Below are positions 41,844-49,564 of a stretch of 64,000 nucleotides of DNA, in pieces. This stretch comes from a virus: the IMG/VR virus record IMGVR_UViG_3300006846_000010, positions 39,487 through 103,486 of that record; one strand, given 5' to 3'. A program made the position numbers and the translations under genes. Below the pieces are notes generated by a model. That model made no database searches. It had not been told where the DNA came from and was given only the letters and a program-made list of their open reading frames with translations. Position 1 is the stretch's first letter, and each line of letters opens with the position of its first letter.

Positions 41844-42368
41844 CTACGCGTTATACGTGACCACGGGACCCGAACCGGATAGGTTACCGGTGTGCACGAT
41901 GACCGATAACCCACACCTCTCGAGAAACCGGTACGTGTCGTCGGGCTTGCGGTGGGCGGCGAGGCCGTCCGACAGCACGACCACGGTCGCCAGACCCGAG
42001 TTGGCTACGACCTTAGCACAGGCGAAGCAGACGTCACCCGTCGTGTAGAGGGTGCCGCCGCGACCCAGCTCGCGGTCCATCTTGAGCAGAGCGTTGACCT
42101 CCGCGTGCACCGTGTAGCAGTCGTCGTATGACGGGCTAAAGCGCCGAAACTTCTGGGCGCGCGGGCACCACTCGACGCACGGCCGATCGTTGTGCTCGAA
42201 CCCCGCCGGGACGCCGTTGTACCCGACCCACGTGCGGCTGTTGTCCGAGGACACGATGACCGCACCGACCTGGGCGCGCGAGCAGAGGCTGCGCGCGCCG
42301 ATGGCCCGCGCCTGCGCGAGCCACGTCTCGTCCCACGACGGGCGAACCCTAGGTGGTGAGCCAGTCAC
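41844..42368 (-). CDS. dCMP/deoxycytidylate deaminase
   Basis: A 174-residue zinc deaminase. GTG 42368 overlaps the end of the synthase gene. YTVHAEVNALLKMDR contains the HAE motif; GDVCFACAKVVANSG supplies the CxxC pair (with Val in place of the common Pro). An extra Cys/His set near residue 55-75 (HNDRPCVEWCPRA) recalls the structural zinc site of T4-type dCMP deaminases. Product dUMP would feed the adjoining synthase. Confidence 0.85.
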   Translation of the reverse strand: MTGSPPRVRPSWDETWLAQARAIGARSLCSRAQVGAVIVSSDNSRTWVGYNGVPAGFEHNDRPCVEWCPRAQKFRRFSPSYDDCYTVHAEVNALLKMDRELGRGGTLYTTGDVCFACAKVVANSGLATVVVLSDGLAAHRKPDDTYRFLERCGLSVIVHTGNLSGSGPVVTYNA

Positions 42369-43188
42369 GCAAGATCCTCTCGGAGACGGACAACTCATCG
42401 GGCTTCACGGCGTCGAACAGCAGGTCACGTGCCCGCTGGGTGGTCGAGTGTGGGTTGCCGAGAACCTCTCCAACACCGGTGTGAGGTTGCTGAGTTCGAT
42501 GCTCGGCGGGTGGCGGATCGGTCAGCCAGTCGAGCTTTGTGATATCACGCTCGTAGATGTGTGTGGACCATGTTGTGTGATGATAGAGCGCCGGTTCGAC
42601 CCCAAGTAGTCGGGCAACGGTCATCTGAAGGAGTGAGAACTGGAACCAGTCGTAGGGCGTTCCGAGCCAGACATCCTGACTGCGCATGGTGACGTTCATG
42701 TCGAGGCCTCGACCTCGAACTACCTCGAACCCAATCGCAACGGTGCATGGGTAGTCCTTCTTGCCCGGTTGGTTGTCCAGCCACGGATCCCACAGGGTGA
42801 TGACGGCCTGCCGTGAGCCGGGGTCCTCGCGCAACTTCGTCACAACCTGGACCAGTTGGCCGCGAATTCGGTCGCCGTATGCGCCGTGAAACCGTCGGGT
42901 GTCGGGCTCCAGCAGCTCGCCGAAGAACGGCGCGGCGTCTACCAGCGACCGAGGATCCGAGTGACCTCCAACGAGTTGAAGCGCCTCCAGCGCCGCGATT
43001 TTTGTGCTGACCTGGCGACCGACATCGAGTGGCAGCGACTGGGTGACGTCGTGAAGCACAACCACCGTAAAACCGGCGTCACGCGTCGGCAGGCCGCGCG
43101 CGGTTCTTGGATGTGATCGGTTGAGCACGTGATTCACGTAGTCGCCGTAGCCACGAACGCCGTTGGCGATCTCGATGAGAGCACCCAC
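42349..43188 (-). CDS. Thymidylate synthase-fold enzyme, possibly dCMP hydroxymethylase
   Basis: A 279-residue protein of the ThyA fold from GTG 43188. HGAYGDRIRGQL (phosphate site), DPGSRQAVITLWDP, KKDYPCTVAIGFEV with the catalytic Cys, MRSQDVWLGTPYDWFQFSLL, and WSTHIYERDI are all in order. The residue aligned with E. coli ThyA Asn177 is Asp (GTPYD), as in dCMP hydroxymethylases, while true thymidylate synthases have Asn. So it may act on dCMP rather than dUMP. The adjacent dCMP deaminase argues for dUMP use; the call stays open. Confidence 0.75.
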   Translation of the reverse strand: MGALIEIANGVRGYGDYVNHVLNRSHPRTARGLPTRDAGFTVVVLHDVTQSLPLDVGRQVSTKIAALEALQLVGGHSDPRSLVDAAPFFGELLEPDTRRFHGAYGDRIRGQLVQVVTKLREDPGSRQAVITLWDPWLDNQPGKKDYPCTVAIGFEVVRGRGLDMNVTMRSQDVWLGTPYDWFQFSLLQMTVARLLGVEPALYHHTTWSTHIYERDITKLDWLTDPPPAEHRTQQPHTGVGEVLGNPHSTTQRARDLLFDAVKPDELSVSERILRDWLTT

Positions 43189-43203
43189 GTTGCATCTCCT
43201 TAT

Positions 43204-43413
43204 CTAGCGGTTGGTTGCCATGATCTCACTCGGTCCGACGTGACGACGCGTGAGCGTCGCACCCCAGCCGTTGACCGGCGTCTCCGCGGCGAGCGTCGCA
43301 CGCGCGGCTAACTCGTCGGGACCACGATACAGTATGATGTCCCGTGGGTCGCCGTCCGCCGTAACCGTCCACTCGTACGGTAAGTCACCGTTGCTGCACT
43401 TCGAGCAGTTCAC
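43204..43413 (-). CDS. Small protein of unknown function
   Basis: A 69-residue protein from GTG 43413 with AGGTGAGAG ahead. VNCSKCSNGDLPYEWTVTA opens it (one CxxC pair), then a DGDPRDIILYRGPDELAARA half. Beta-rich then helical. It sits between the kinase fusion and the synthase in the same operon. No recognised family. Confidence 0.5.
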   Translation of the reverse strand: MNCSKCSNGDLPYEWTVTADGDPRDIILYRGPDELAARATLAAETPVNGWGATLTRRHVGPSEIMATNR

Positions 43414-43427
43414 GTTAATCTCTCACC

Positions 43428-44450
43428 TTAGTTCTCACCGGTGGTATCGACATCGTGCCACCTACGCACGTGCTCCCCGTATCGCCCCGCGCGGTGGATC
43501 GCTTGACCGTACCTGACGGCGTCGTTAAAGTGAAATCGCCGTGCGTACTGCGGGTGAGGCGTCGAGCCTCGTGCGAATGATCCTAACTCACGTGTCGCAC
43601 GTACGCCCAGCGTCACGATCAGTGGTTCGCCGAGCACGTCCCACAGATCCTTCCAGTCATCCACGTCGCAGGCGTTCGCGACGCCGATGCCCGCGTCGCC
43701 GCCGGCGTGAAACATCGCCTCGGGAAGGTACGTTAACAGGTAGTGGCCTGACGTGCCGGGATACGGCCCAAACGCCGGACCGTACGCGACGCTGTGCCGA
43801 GGTGTTAAAAACGAACCAACACGGTCGCGCAACTGGTGGCGCACGTCGCCCAGCAGGAGGTAGTGGGGTCGCGCAGGACCCGCGTACGTGGCGAATCGGC
43901 CGAGTGGGATAGCCTCATCCTCCGCGCGTCGTGCCTCCTCGAGAACCACCTCGGCGACGCCGGCCGCCGACCAGCTGTCGTGTGTCAGGTGCCACCGGCG
44001 CAGCCGTGACCGGGCGACCTCGGCGTGATAACGGAGAAACAGCTCGGGTAGCTGTCCGGGGACAACCGTGCTGTCGCCACGTGCTCGGAGCTGCGCCTCG
44101 ACACGTGACAGCGGCGGGTTCACGTGAACTAACAGGGCGCCACGCGCCTGCAGGAACATGTCCAGCCACCGGCGACTCGCCTCATCCGCCCGGGACGGGC
44201 GACCGAACACGGCGGGGTACACCCACTCCCCGACGTGCCACCGGTCGCAGATGATGTGACGACCGACGCCCGGCCGATAGTCGTACAGCGGCCGGGCGTA
44301 CAGGTCCAGCGGGTGCGCGCCCGGAGGTGGAGGTCCGGCGTGCCAGACCTCCACATCATCGTGGGGACACGTGGCGCGGAGGGCGGCGGCGACCGCGGCG
44401 ACGAGGGTGGACTTACCCGCGCCGTCCGGGCCCTCAACTATACACAGCAA
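43428..44450 (-). CDS. Deoxynucleotide kinase fused to a UDG-like C-terminal domain
   Basis: A 340-residue protein, probable TTG start at 44450 behind AGGACGG. Residues 1-190 are a thymidylate-kinase-like P-loop enzyme: CIVEGPDGAGKSTLVAAVA, HIICDRWHVGEW (DRxH/DR-Y type), then a LID region. Residues about 200-340 (PHYLLLGDVRHQ, FGPYPGTSGHYLLTYL, EPLIVTLGVRATREL, HPQYARRFH) recall the uracil-DNA-glycosylase-like fold. The second assignment is tentative. The kinase would phosphorylate a dNMP made by the neighbouring enzymes. Confidence 0.65.
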   Translation of the reverse strand: MLCIVEGPDGAGKSTLVAAVAAALRATCPHDDVEVWHAGPPPPGAHPLDLYARPLYDYRPGVGRHIICDRWHVGEWVYPAVFGRPSRADEASRRWLDMFLQARGALLVHVNPPLSRVEAQLRARGDSTVVPGQLPELFLRYHAEVARSRLRRWHLTHDSWSAAGVAEVVLEEARRAEDEAIPLGRFATYAGPARPHYLLLGDVRHQLRDRVGSFLTPRHSVAYGPAFGPYPGTSGHYLLTYLPEAMFHAGGDAGIGVANACDVDDWKDLWDVLGEPLIVTLGVRATRELGSFARGSTPHPQYARRFHFNDAVRYGQAIHRAGRYGEHVRRWHDVDTTGEN

Positions 44451-44459
44451 GTTGCCGTC

Positions 44460-45251
44460 CTAACGATTCATCAGCTTCTGCATCTGATCCCACTTCTCGG
44501 CCTTCTCGAGCACCTGCGAGTCGGCGTGAGCGCTCGCCACGGCGACGCGGTCTGCAAGCTCCAGCAGGTCGTGCTCGAGCTGCGCCAGGTGGAGCGCCGC
44601 GGCGGCGGCCCGGGTCGCCAAGGCACGTGTCTGGGTCTCGAGGTCAACATGTGTTGTACGGCGCGGCCGCCGTGCCTTAGGCGCCGTGTCGGGCGCGTGC
44701 GCGACGTCGGCGGTCTCGGTCGCCGAAGTTACAGTCGTGGTGGGCGTCTGGGTGTCCAGATCCGGCTGCGGCTGCGGCTGCGGCTGCGGCGGTCGGAGTG
44801 AACGGGACGGCCGGTTCCGGAACTTGTCCATGTGCGTGCGATACAGCTGTGACACGTTCTGGCCGTTCCACGGTCGGCCGTCACGACGCGGGACGCCGCG
44901 CCGGTTCAGCTCGGCCGCGGTCTTCTCGCACTTACCACGAACGTGCTGACTCTCGAAGTCCCGGACCAGCTGAACGAGGGTGCGCAGGACGTCGACCGGG
45001 TAGTCGGGGGCGTTCTTGGTCGGAGAGTGTGCGGGCATGTGCGAGACCACAGACTTGAGGTTCACGTGACGCCACCCGCAGTGATCGCACTCGTAGAGCT
45101 CCCGCTCGTCGGCGAGCAGTAGGTGGTTGGCGTGCGTTATCGATACGATCTTGCCGTTGAAGCGGGGGTGGGGGTGAGGACCCTCGGCGGGCCTCCGCTC
45201 GATGATCTCTACGCCGTCGACGTGCGTTGATCTCTGCAGCAACTTCATCAC
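44460..45251 (-). CDS. DNA-binding protein with zinc finger and recombinase-like segment
   Basis: A 263-residue protein, GTG 45251 or ATG 45248. A zinc finger (YECDHCGWRHVNLKSVVSHM ending in a His) is followed by AAELNRRGVPRRDGRPWNG, which resembles the recombinase domain of large serine recombinases although no catalytic domain is present. Then a Pro-Gln repeat (about residues 150-160), an Arg/Thr linker and a C-terminal coiled coil. The promoter at 45347-45352 would give it a leader of about 90 nt. Likely a regulatory or structural DNA-binding protein. Confidence 0.6.
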   Translation of the reverse strand: MMKLLQRSTHVDGVEIIERRPAEGPHPHPRFNGKIVSITHANHLLLADERELYECDHCGWRHVNLKSVVSHMPAHSPTKNAPDYPVDVLRTLVQLVRDFESQHVRGKCEKTAAELNRRGVPRRDGRPWNGQNVSQLYRTHMDKFRNRPSRSLRPPQPQPQPQPDLDTQTPTTTVTSATETADVAHAPDTAPKARRPRRTTHVDLETQTRALATRAAAAALHLAQLEHDLLELADRVAVASAHADSQVLEKAEKWDQMQKLMNR

Positions 45252-45346
45252 CTCGTCGTAGTTGGCACGTGCGTAGCCGGGGAGTGTGGGCCCCGGCCGG
45301 GCCGGAGTTCGGGTCGCGACTGCACGGTCGGGGCCGCCTATGTATG

Positions 45347-45352
45347 ACTATA
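45347..45352 (-). promoter_or_regulatory. Extended -10 promoter for the 45251-44460 gene
   Basis: Minus-strand reading CGTGATATAGT: TATAGT with the extended TG, the same core as the plus-strand promoter at 58743-58748. It lies just beyond the stop of the upstream gene and about 95 nt before the next start. Confidence 0.5.
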
Positions 45353-45361
45353 TCACGTTTG

Positions 45362-45796
45362 TCACGCCTGTGCCGGCGGACCCGGCTCGGGTGCCTGCGA
45401 CGGCGGTGGATCGGTCGACCCTCCCGATCGACCCAGCAGTCGTTCCAGCAGGAAGTTGGTGTACCGCTGGGCGTACAGCAGCTCGACCAGCGCGTATGTG
45501 TTGGCGAGCCGGATCCCCCAGCGCTCGTTCGCCACCGGACCGGTGAACTTCGGGTCGCCGGCCAGCCGCCGGTCGAGGGCGAACGAGACCTCCTGGGCTG
45601 ACGGCATCACGTGAGCACGCTGACGACCGGCCTCGCCGGACCGCTGTGTTAGATCACGTTCCACGTCCGGCCGTAGAAAATCCGCGTACCGGAACGCCTT
45701 TAGCCGGTTGTCGTGCGCGAACTTGAGTGCGGCGTGCATGCGCTCGATGTACGTGCCGCGCAGGGCCAGGTAGTCGCCGTCGCCTGAAGTCGTCAC
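45362..45796 (-). CDS. Conserved-looking protein of unknown function
   Basis: A 144-residue protein from GTG 45796, overlapping the previous stop. Mostly helical: GTYIERMHAALKFAHDNRLK, then SAQEVSFALDRRLAGDPKF, a WGIRLANTYALVELLYAQRY helix, and a proline-rich C-terminal tail. No motif recognised. Confidence 0.5.
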   Translation of the reverse strand: MTTSGDGDYLALRGTYIERMHAALKFAHDNRLKAFRYADFLRPDVERDLTQRSGEAGRQRAHVMPSAQEVSFALDRRLAGDPKFTGPVANERWGIRLANTYALVELLYAQRYTNFLLERLLGRSGGSTDPPPSQAPEPGPPAQA

Positions 45797-46191
45797 GTCT
45801 CTCTCCCCTCGGCCGGTGGCTGTCCGCCGGTTAGTACATACGCGTAACTCTCGAGCCAGCCGCGCAGCGCCTCATACTCGCGGAGCTCGAACTCGCGTTC
45901 GGCGACCGCCGCGGCGCGACGTACCCGGTTCGCCGGCACGACCGGCGACGAGAGAGCGACCTGGCGACGACGTCGGCGAATCTCATCGCGTCTTGCGTTG
46001 TGCGGTCGTTTACACGGTCGGCCGACACGGTTGACCAGCCGCCAGGTGTCGGCCGATCGAACCGTCGACGTCGGGTTGACGCCGTGTGGCCAGACGTAGA
46101 CGCACGGCTTGCCTGATCGCGCGGCGCACGTACCGCACGGCACGGTCAGCGCGACCTCATCGGACACCGCGTCGTACCACGCGTAACCCAC
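45793..46191 (-). CDS. Zinc-finger protein (CxxC...C...H type)
   Basis: A 132-residue protein. VPCGTCAARSGKPCVYVWPH and a following arginine-rich HNARRDEIRRRRRQ are the pattern of small phage zinc fingers found repeatedly in actinophages (compare 59330-59539). The C-terminal half is a charged helix. Probably binds nucleic acid. Confidence 0.6.
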   Translation of the reverse strand: MGYAWYDAVSDEVALTVPCGTCAARSGKPCVYVWPHGVNPTSTVRSADTWRLVNRVGRPCKRPHNARRDEIRRRRRQVALSSPVVPANRVRRAAAVAEREFELREYEALRGWLESYAYVLTGGQPPAEGRET

Positions 46192-46982
46192 TAGGTTGCC
46201 TTCGGCATCTGGCCGACACGGTCGCCGACCTCGTTCACGATCGCGTGTGCCGCCAGTCCGACGCCGCGGTGCTCCGCGGTCCGCTCGAGATGATCGCCAA
46301 AGCTGTAGATCTCACGGGCGATCTTAGATCGGTACTTAGACTCAGTCAGACGTTCGGCGGGTACGCCGTCGAGCGCCTCACGAAGCTCGGCGACGACGGC
46401 AGATGACACGTTGGGGTTGAGCGCCAACCGGTCGGTCAGGTCACTCACTTCGGCAAGTTGGTCCTCTAGCTCGTGAATCCGCGCTAGATGCTTCTCGCAC
46501 TGAGCAACCAAGTCGCGTACTCCGACGAGACCGAGCGGATGCTCGATTTCGGCATTGCGCAGAATCTTCGACAGCTGCTCGTGCACTTCGTCAAACTTCT
46601 CGTGCCAGTCGATCCGGTCGCCCGTCTCGTCATCCAGACCGGTTGCCCAGGCGCACAGCGTCGCGAGGTTAACGCACGCGAGAGGCTCGACGCGGAGCTG
46701 CCGGCCGTCGTGTATCTCGGTGCGCCACAAGATGACGTTCAGCTCGACCGGTCCGCGGTACTCGTGACGATCGGATACCCAGCGGGTGGCGCCCTCGCGG
46801 GGCAGGTCAATCGTCGTTACGGTGTGGCCGTGCATCTCTGCCGGCCAGAACCCGGCGTTGTCGAAGTCTGTGCCCTCGACGGTCGCCGTGAGGCTCTGCT
46901 CGTCGGGCTCGTGCCAGCACGCTCGGACGCCGAGCTCTTCGGCGAGGGCGACCAGCTCGGCCCGGGTGATGATTCGTCTCAC
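46191..46982 (-). CDS. Coiled-coil protein of unknown function
   Basis: A 263-residue protein. GTG 46982 overlaps the previous stop (GTGA). Residues 1-110 look like an alpha/beta domain (ITRAELVALAEELGVRACWH, HGHTVTTIDLPREGATRW). Residues 115-263 form heptad-like helices (CEKHLARIHELEDQLAEV, SSAVVAELREALDGVPAERL). No family recognised. Confidence 0.5.
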   Translation of the reverse strand: MRRIITRAELVALAEELGVRACWHEPDEQSLTATVEGTDFDNAGFWPAEMHGHTVTTIDLPREGATRWVSDRHEYRGPVELNVILWRTEIHDGRQLRVEPLACVNLATLCAWATGLDDETGDRIDWHEKFDEVHEQLSKILRNAEIEHPLGLVGVRDLVAQCEKHLARIHELEDQLAEVSDLTDRLALNPNVSSAVVAELREALDGVPAERLTESKYRSKIAREIYSFGDHLERTAEHRGVGLAAHAIVNEVGDRVGQMPKAT

Positions 46983-47185
46983 CGGTTCACCTCGCCGAAC
47001 AGCGCCGCGAGTAGCGTTCCGCATAAGACGGAAAATATGATCGGCAGGCTGGCCCAGAACCAGGTCCAGTAGTTCGGTGCCGTGAGACCGACCTCGGGTA
47101 GCAGCACCCGGCCCCACCAGTAGAACAGCGCGGACCCGAGCAGCCAGCTACCGAAAAACAGAAGTGAAAGCAACAACCTACGCAT
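46979..47185 (-). CDS. Two-span membrane protein
   Basis: A 68-residue protein, ATG 47185 behind GATGATGAGAG. Hydrophobic spans at residues 4-24 (LLLSLLFFGSWLLGSALFYW) and 40-62. Basic N terminus, acidic end. Coupled to the next gene by GTGA. Function unknown. Confidence 0.55.
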   Translation of the reverse strand: MRRLLLSLLFFGSWLLGSALFYWWGRVLLPEVGLTAPNYWTWFWASLPIIFSVLCGTLLAALFGEVNR

Positions 47186-47209
47186 CTCTCATCATCCTCT
47201 CGTCAAACT

Positions 47210-47650
47210 TCACTCTCGGTTGTGGGTGATCTCCTCGACCGCCGGATACCGGGCGGCCTGGGTGCGTACGTGCTCACCTGCGGCGGCCAGCAGCGCGTCG
47301 ATCAACGGTCTCACCGCATTGACGTCTAGGTTCTCACGTTCGCCGAAGAACCTCGCCACCGCGGGGGAGACCCACGACAGGTCTACGTGCGGTGGCTCGT
47401 CGGTGGCCTCCCACTCGTCATCGAGACTCAGCGACACATCGTCATTACTCCAGCCCGCGCACTGCGCGCAGATCGAGGGCGCCAGCTCGTGGGCTTTATC
47501 CAGAACCGTCTCACTCAGGTCGGCGAGGGTTAGGTCGGCGACCGGAACGCCGAGGTTCTCGGCGATCGCGGTCAGCTCGTCGTCGGATAGCTCAACCTTG
47601 ATGACGGCGTCGGCGCCGGTGGTGAGGTTGACGGAGAACCTGCGACTCAC
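47210..47650 (-). CDS. Acidic protein of unknown function
   Basis: A 146-residue protein. GTG 47650 has GGAGAGAG seven nt ahead and overlaps the previous stop. VSRRFSVNLTTGADAVIKVE then ELSDDELTAIAENLGVPVAD; a CAQC pair near residue 65; helical C terminus. No recognised domain. Confidence 0.5.
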   Translation of the reverse strand: MSRRFSVNLTTGADAVIKVELSDDELTAIAENLGVPVADLTLADLSETVLDKAHELAPSICAQCAGWSNDDVSLSLDDEWEATDEPPHVDLSWVSPAVARFFGERENLDVNAVRPLIDALLAAAGEHVRTQAARYPAVEEITHNRE

Positions 47651-47898
47651 GGTGACTCTCTCCTTCGAAGTTCGGCGTCGGTCGGCCGGTACAGCCGCTG
47701 GAACCGCGAGATCGTAGCGGACAGTGAGTTGCACTCGGCCATGATGTGAGGGCTGTGGAACACGGTGTGGCGCAACAGCGCGTCGACGACGAGATCAAAG
47801 GCCACCTCCGCCGTCGTGCCCTCGATCGCACGGTTGAGGACCTCGAGGCTCTCGTAGAGCTCCTTCGGGTCGGTGGGACCCGGCAGCGGAGCCCTCAC
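47647..47898 (-). CDS. Small helical protein
   Basis: An 83-residue protein starting at GTG 47898 inside the previous stop (GTGA) and ending in the same way over the next start. TDPKELYESLEVLNRAIEG then HSPHIMAECNSLSATISRFQ, all helix. Function unknown. Confidence 0.5.
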   Translation of the reverse strand: MRAPLPGPTDPKELYESLEVLNRAIEGTTAEVAFDLVVDALLRHTVFHSPHIMAECNSLSATISRFQRLYRPTDAELRRRESP

Positions 47899-48344
47899 GA
47901 CGTCACAACCGTCAAGGTCACCGTCACGGGCGTGCAGTACGCCCGCGGCACCTTCGGCCAGTACCGGCCGCCCTCGCCGCCGGCCCTGACCAGCTTGACG
48001 TTCTCGACGTTGTCGCGGATGACGGAGTAGATCACGTCTAGTGGCTGCTTCCAGCCGGGCCCGGCGACGGTCACGAACTGGCCGGTGACCAGCGGCGGGT
48101 GGTACGCGATCGGCGTGGCCTCGGCCGCCGACACGCCGGGACGCCTGGGTTCGGCGCCGGGGCAGCGGCGCACGATCTCACGGTCGGCTCGCAGGCCGCG
48201 GGTCTCACCCGGGACCTCGAGCTGCACGTTGACCTGCATGATCTTCTTGACCCGAAAGCGCCAGCCCGCCCGGCGGGCGGACGTACCGGGGATGAACTCG
48301 ACGACGTCACCTACCCGGTAGCCGAGGTCCTGGGTGCCTGTCAC
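47895..48344 (-). CDS. Beta-rich protein, first gene after a strong promoter
   Basis: About 149 residues. The longest frame would begin at ATG 48413, but that ATG lies inside the promoter's -10 box, so I choose GTG 48344 (VTGTQDLGYRVGDVVEF); GTG 48353 is possible. Segments RRAGWRFRVKKIMQVNVQLE and GQFVTVAGPGWKQPLDVI suggest SH3-like or KOW-like barrels. No function known. Confidence 0.5.
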   Translation of the reverse strand: MTGTQDLGYRVGDVVEFIPGTSARRAGWRFRVKKIMQVNVQLEVPGETRGLRADREIVRRCPGAEPRRPGVSAAEATPIAYHPPLVTGQFVTVAGPGWKQPLDVIYSVIRDNVENVKLVRAGGEGGRYWPKVPRAYCTPVTVTLTVVTS

Positions 48345-48408
48345 GTGAACCACATCCCATCGATCATCCGAATCGTCCCGGACCCGGCGTAGCCGGTCCG
48401 TCCGTTTA

Positions 48409-48437
48409 ATCATATCACATCAACATCACGGTGTAAA
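48409..48437 (-). promoter_or_regulatory. Minus-strand promoter, near copy of the one at 23600
   Basis: Minus strand: -35 TTTACA (48437-48432), 17-nt spacer, -10 TATGAT (48414-48409). It shares GCCTGTTTACAC and TGTGATATGATTAAACGGAC with the 23600-23628 promoter while the centre of the spacer differs. It drives the string of small genes towards 44.4 kb. Confidence 0.75.
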
Positions 48438-48445
48438 CAGGCGAG

Positions 48446-48715
48446 TTAGCCGAGGAACACGCAGACGTCGCCGTCGTTGCCGAGGCCCGGGTACACACGC
48501 GCCACCGCGACCAGGTCGGCGGACGGAACGAGGTGGACGGCTCGCAGCACGTAGCACGCGGACTCGCCTCGCGGGCAGCTCGAGCTGCGGTAGATCACGT
48601 ACACCCGGCCGTTGAAGTTCGCCTTCAGCTCGGCACGGAACCGGATGTCGTCCCACGGCTCGCAGCGGTGCCGCGCGGCGGGCTCGGGGACGTCGGGAAC
48701 GTCGGACGGCGTCAC
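48446..48715 (-). CDS. Small protein of unknown function
   Basis: An 89-residue protein from GTG 48715 behind AGGAGTCCGCC. CEPWDDIRFRAELKANFNGR and a beta-rich second half with SCPRGESACYVLRAVHLV. Base composition is more GC-rich than the genes to its left. No family recognised. Confidence 0.5.
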   Translation of the reverse strand: MTPSDVPDVPEPAARHRCEPWDDIRFRAELKANFNGRVYVIYRSSSCPRGESACYVLRAVHLVPSADLVAVARVYPGLGNDGDVCVFLG

Positions 48716-48724
48716 GGCGGACTC

Positions 48725-49315
48725 CTACGCCGCCGCGCACGACACGTAGGCCTCCCGGAGGCCCTCGTCCCACCGCGCGGCCTGGGAGAGGGCCCGTGCG
48801 GACCGTGCCGGCACGAAGACGTCGGCGCCGTTCCGCTGGGTGAGCAGCTCACGGACCTCCCAGGGCGAGTCGGTCCACACCGCCCGGCGGCGGTTCACCT
48901 CGCCCGGTACGACGCTGGGGCCGGAGGTGGCGACCAGGTAGCGCGCGCGGGCGTCCACGACTCCGCAGTCCCGGTCGTGGATCGCCGGGTCCGGGGAGGG
49001 CGACACCCGCCCGGACACGCCGGCGGTCGCCTCGCACGTGCAGTCCTCGACGTACTCGACGTCCACCTCGTAGATCCGGACCTCGAACCACCGACATGCG
49101 GAGCACCGTCGGCCGGGAGGCGCGACGTCGCCGTCGTGCGAGTGCCGGGTCCGCTCGCTGCTGGAGTACCCGAGGAGCCGGGCCCGGACGCGAAGTTCCC
49201 CGCTGTCGTCGTCGGGCAGCGGCACCGTGACGTCGCGGAGCCGCGGCGCCTCGACGGAGCCGTAGGTCTCGGGGGGACTCACGCGGGGTCGCTCCCGCCG
49301 GTCGCTCGGAATCAT
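48725..49315 (-). CDS. Conserved actinophage/prophage protein of unknown function
   Basis: A 196-residue protein. ATG 49315 is behind GGAGGCGAGAG. It holds CSACRWFEVRIY, VEDCTCEATAGVSGRV, a GPSVVPGEVNRRRAVWTDSP segment and the C-terminal VPARSARALSQAARWDEGLR. This layout is familiar from phage and prophage genes of Streptomyces-like hosts. The Cys set may bind zinc. First gene of a minus operon, 67 nt after its -10. Confidence 0.6.
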   Translation of the reverse strand: MIPSDRRERPRVSPPETYGSVEAPRLRDVTVPLPDDDSGELRVRARLLGYSSSERTRHSHDGDVAPPGRRCSACRWFEVRIYEVDVEYVEDCTCEATAGVSGRVSPSPDPAIHDRDCGVVDARARYLVATSGPSVVPGEVNRRRAVWTDSPWEVRELLTQRNGADVFVPARSARALSQAARWDEGLREAYVSCAAA

Positions 49316-49381
49316 CTCTCGCCTCCCTGGAGGGGTCGGGAGCCGGCGCCGGCCGTGGCCGGAGGCGTCGGCTCCTACCAG

Positions 49382-49387
49382 ATCATA
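49382..49387 (-). promoter_or_regulatory. Minus-strand extended -10 in the divergent region
   Basis: TATGAT within TTGTGGTATGATCTGG on the minus strand, 67 nt ahead of the 49315 start. It belongs to the same TGnTATRAT group as the other promoters here. Confidence 0.55.
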
Positions 49388-49469
49388 CCACAACCGGGGC
49401 GCCGGGGCGGCGACCAGATCCCGCCGGAACGAGCCGCGTCTGGGAAATGATCACAGCGGCCACCGGTGG

Positions 49470-49475
49470 TAGGCT
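49470..49475 (+). promoter_or_regulatory. Plus-strand -10 and leader for the primase operon
   Basis: TAGGCT within GTGGTAGGCTGCC resembles the 14364 element (GTGGTATGCTGGG). The leader of about 85 nt contains GGGCGCCC at 49500-49507 and again at 49524-49531, which can pair with each other as a hairpin or serve as two operator half-sites. The primase start follows at 49565. Confidence 0.4.
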
Positions 49476-49564
49476 GCCTGTCTACCCGGAGAAACACGGG
49501 GGCGCCCTCGGCCAGGAAGTCAGGGGCGCCCGCGCTAAACAACAGAATAGGAGGTCTACGCTAC

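Noticed and set aside
44765-44790. GCC/CTG-type simple repeat (CGGCTG units)
   Set aside because: It encodes a short Pro-Gln run in a linker of the 44460-45251 protein; nothing beyond a coding microsatellite.
45252-45345. Open extension upstream of the 45251 start (reads ...PGYARANYDEV)
   Set aside because: The frame is open back to a TAG but has no ATG, GTG or TTG, so it cannot initiate there. Kept as leader.
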